From: Gammaproteobacteria bacterium
GTDB lineage: Bacteria; Pseudomonadota; Gammaproteobacteria; Chromatiales; Chromatiaceae
Direction: 5' to 3'
Length of the DNA stretch: 16,317 nucleotides
NCBI GenBank assembly: GCA_020630035.1
Contig: JAHDCB010000019.1
Coordinates: 1-16,317 of the forward strand
Shown here piece after piece: positions 14,854 through 16,317 of the stretch. A program made the position numbers and the translations under genes. Under the pieces are notes generated by a model. That model saw only the letters and a list, made by a program, of their open reading frames with translations. It was not told the DNA's origin and searched no databases. How positions within the stretch are numbered: position 1 is the stretch's first letter; every line of letters begins with the position of its first letter.

Positions 14854-15475
14854 ATCAGCACAATCCTTGGCACCACAAAACCTTGGCCTGGTGCCGATGG
14901 TTGTCGAGCAGAGCGGGCGAGGTGAGCGTGCCTTTGATATTTATTCGCGGTTACTTAAGGAGCGTGTGGTATTTTGTGTTGGTCCGGTAGAGGATCACAT
15001 GGCAAACCTGATTGTCGCCCAGCTATTATTTCTGGAATCGGAAAACCCGGATAAGGATATCAGCCTGTATATCAATTCACCGGGTGGTTCGGTTACTGCC
15101 GGGTTAGCCATATATGACACGATGCAGTTTATCAAACCTGCAATCAGCACCACTTGTATTGGCCAGGCTGCCAGCATGGGTGCTGTGCTACTGGCCGCTG
15201 GTGCTGATAAAAAGCGTTATGCTCTGCCGAACGCGCGGGTGATGATTCACCAGCCGCTGGGTGGTTTTCAGGGTCAGGCGACTGATATTGAAATTCATGC
15301 ACGCGAAATTCTGTCTGTGCGGGAGCGCTTGAATGCGATTCTGGCACAGCATACAGGTCAGGATCTGGAAATTATCAGTGATGATACCGACCGGGATAAC
15401 TTCATGAATGCGGAACAAGCCCGGGCGTATGGTTTAATTGATGCGGTTGTTACCCAGCGTGGCACTGCATCGTAG
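14846..15475 (+). CDS. clpP: ATP-dependent Clp protease proteolytic subunit
   Basis: 209 residues from MFESAQSLAP, close to the E. coli length. The serine protease triad is visible: Ser110 in GQAASMGAVLL, His135 in RVMIHQPLGG, and Asp184 in DDTDRDNFM. YINSPGGSVTAGLAIYDTM is the oxyanion-side signature. Two stacked heptameric rings work with ClpX or ClpA to degrade unfolded or tagged proteins. I choose ATG 14846-14848, which overlaps the tig stop (ATGTTTGA) and gives the normal N-terminus; a frame-open ATG at 14813 would add 11 hydrophobic residues coded inside tig and is unlikely. No strong ribosome binding site is seen, so translation may be coupled to tig. clpX does not follow. Confidence 0.97.
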   Translation: MFESAQSLAPQNLGLVPMVVEQSGRGERAFDIYSRLLKERVVFCVGPVEDHMANLIVAQLLFLESENPDKDISLYINSPGGSVTAGLAIYDTMQFIKPAISTTCIGQAASMGAVLLAAGADKKRYALPNARVMIHQPLGGFQGQATDIEIHAREILSVRERLNAILAQHTGQDLEIISDDTDRDNFMNAEQARAYGLIDAVVTQRGTAS

Positions 15476-15529
15476 AATCATACTATGAGGCACCGCTGAA
15501 AACTGCTCCGCTTTTAGAGGCCCCCATAT

Positions 15530-16258
15530 GTGATGCAGAAGCGTAGCACATCGGTCATCAGGACGATCAGAGAGTCCCGCATTTTTGATGGTTTGTTATC
15601 TCACAAACCTGCCTACCTGCAACGTCAATCCCGCCATTTGTTATTACGTCTGCGGCGTTTCGGCCGCCGGGCGATGGCTCAGCCACCATCCCGGTTTGCT
15701 TTCACCGGTGAGTTGATCCGTAATCCAGCCACCATCGGGGCGATCTGCCCCAGCTCCCGTACCCTCGCCCGTGTGATGGCGCAACAGTTGAGATATGTTG
15801 CCAGCGAGACAGGTTATGTCGTTGAATTAGGTGCCGGTACTGGTACCGTCACAGCTGCATTGTTAAATACAGGGCTGCCACCCGAGCGGTTGATTGCGAT
15901 TGAGCAGTCTCCCAGGCTGGCAACCCATCTGCGCCACCGTTTTCCCAATATTGAAGTGATCACTGGTGATGCCTGCCATCTTGGTGATCTGCTGGGAACC
16001 CGCCAGCATGAATTACAGGCAGTAGTGTCCGGCCTGCCATTAAGATCCCTGCCACCGCTGAGTGTACAGGCGATTCTGCACCAGGTTCAGACTCATCTGT
16101 CGCCGTCCGGATTGTTCATCCGCTTTACTTATGATCTGCGCCCATCACGTTTTGATGCGATTGCGATGTCGTGCATCGCCAGTCGAGTCATCTGGCGGAA
16201 TCTCCCGCCAGCGCGGGTGGATGCCTTTCGCCCACAATCTGCTGATACCCGTTCCTGA
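15530..16258 (+). CDS. Phospholipid N-methyltransferase-like SAM-dependent methyltransferase
   Basis: About 242 residues. After a basic N-terminal segment (about 1-50, many Arg), the stretch ELIRNPATIGAICPSSRTLA (61-80) is typical of the PmtA/COG3963 group. Motif I VVELGAGTGTVTAALL (97-112) binds S-adenosylmethionine; RLIAIEQSP supplies the acidic residue for the ribose and VITGDACHLGDLL follows. The ending VIWRNLPPARVDAF is also family-like. Relatives methylate phosphatidylethanolamine or are of unknown substrate; I would not assign phosphatidylcholine synthesis from this alone. The start is GTG 15530 or the next codon, ATG 15533; AGAGG at 15516-15520 is 9 bases from the GTG. It begins 54 bp after clpP and ends 6 bp before ettA. 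Confidence 0.85.
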   Translation: MMQKRSTSVIRTIRESRIFDGLLSHKPAYLQRQSRHLLLRLRRFGRRAMAQPPSRFAFTGELIRNPATIGAICPSSRTLARVMAQQLRYVASETGYVVELGAGTGTVTAALLNTGLPPERLIAIEQSPRLATHLRHRFPNIEVITGDACHLGDLLGTRQHELQAVVSGLPLRSLPPLSVQAILHQVQTHLSPSGLFIRFTYDLRPSRFDAIAMSCIASRVIWRNLPPARVDAFRPQSADTRS

Positions 16259-16264
16259 ATTATT

Positions 16265-16317
16265 ATGGCTCAATACATTTATACCATGAATCGTGTCAGC
16301 AGGATTGTGCCGCCGCA
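16265..16317 (+). CDS. ettA: Start of energy-dependent translational throttle protein EttA (cut by window edge)
   Basis: ATG at 16265-16267 opens a frame reading MAQYIYTMNRVSRIVPP to the end of the window. This is nearly the invariant N-terminus of EttA, an ABC-F ATPase that binds the ribosomal E site and gates the first steps of elongation according to energy state. Only 17 codons are visible, so no ATPase motif can be checked. The start is 6 bp after the methyltransferase stop, with no obvious ribosome binding site, suggesting it may be read through from the upstream gene. Confidence 0.88.
   Translation, partial: MAQYIYTMNRVSRIVPP

Overview
The window looks like a stretch of gammaproteobacterial chromosome. 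The support is gene order and gene type: a tRNA-Leu(UAG) just before tig-clpP, a fused chorismate mutase/prephenate dehydratase, FabI-type enoyl-ACP reductase, radA, and the first codons of ettA at the right edge. A ROCO (LRR-Roc-COR) protein, an Rpn-like C-terminal piece with Gly-Met-Gln-Gln repeats and an arsenosugar-type radical SAM protein recall sulfur-oxidising or environmental gammaproteobacteria such as Thiotrichales. That placement is a guess; no genus can be fixed from this sequence.

Left part (1-2144) is an accessory patchwork. It holds the 3' piece of an Rpn/transposase-like gene with 12-bp tandem repeats, a broken copy of a ROCO protein tail, a DUF488 gene and a Fic-domain gene whose catalytic motif lacks the usual histidine. 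The DUF488-Fic segment is visibly more AT-rich than the rest and lies between two same-orientation copies of ROCO-tail coding sequence (323-533 and 2145-2363).

Middle left (2145-7550) is a tightly packed minus-strand run, fabI > mtaD > arsS > ROCO, with gaps of 7 bp, an 8-bp overlap and 37 bp. It joins fatty-acid synthesis, a nucleoside deaminase of the MTA/SAH family, an ArsS-like radical SAM enzyme and a large putative signalling GTPase. A 62-bp divergent region carrying a 7-bp inverted repeat separates it from the plus-strand genes.

Middle right (7613-12251) is a plus-strand run: a family 5 solute-binding lipoprotein with an extra C-terminal membrane helix and no permease beside it, then pheA, then radA overlapping pheA by 14 bp. 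A convergent secreted DUF1566-like protein follows at 12263-12919.

Right part (12954-16317) starts with about 380 bp without a gene, part of which may be a dispersed repeat. Then come tRNA-Leu(UAG), a rho-independent terminator, tig overlapping clpP by 8 bp, a phospholipid-methyltransferase-like gene where clpX would usually be, and the start of ettA. The tig product keeps its ribosome-binding loop but has lost the recognisable PPIase motifs.
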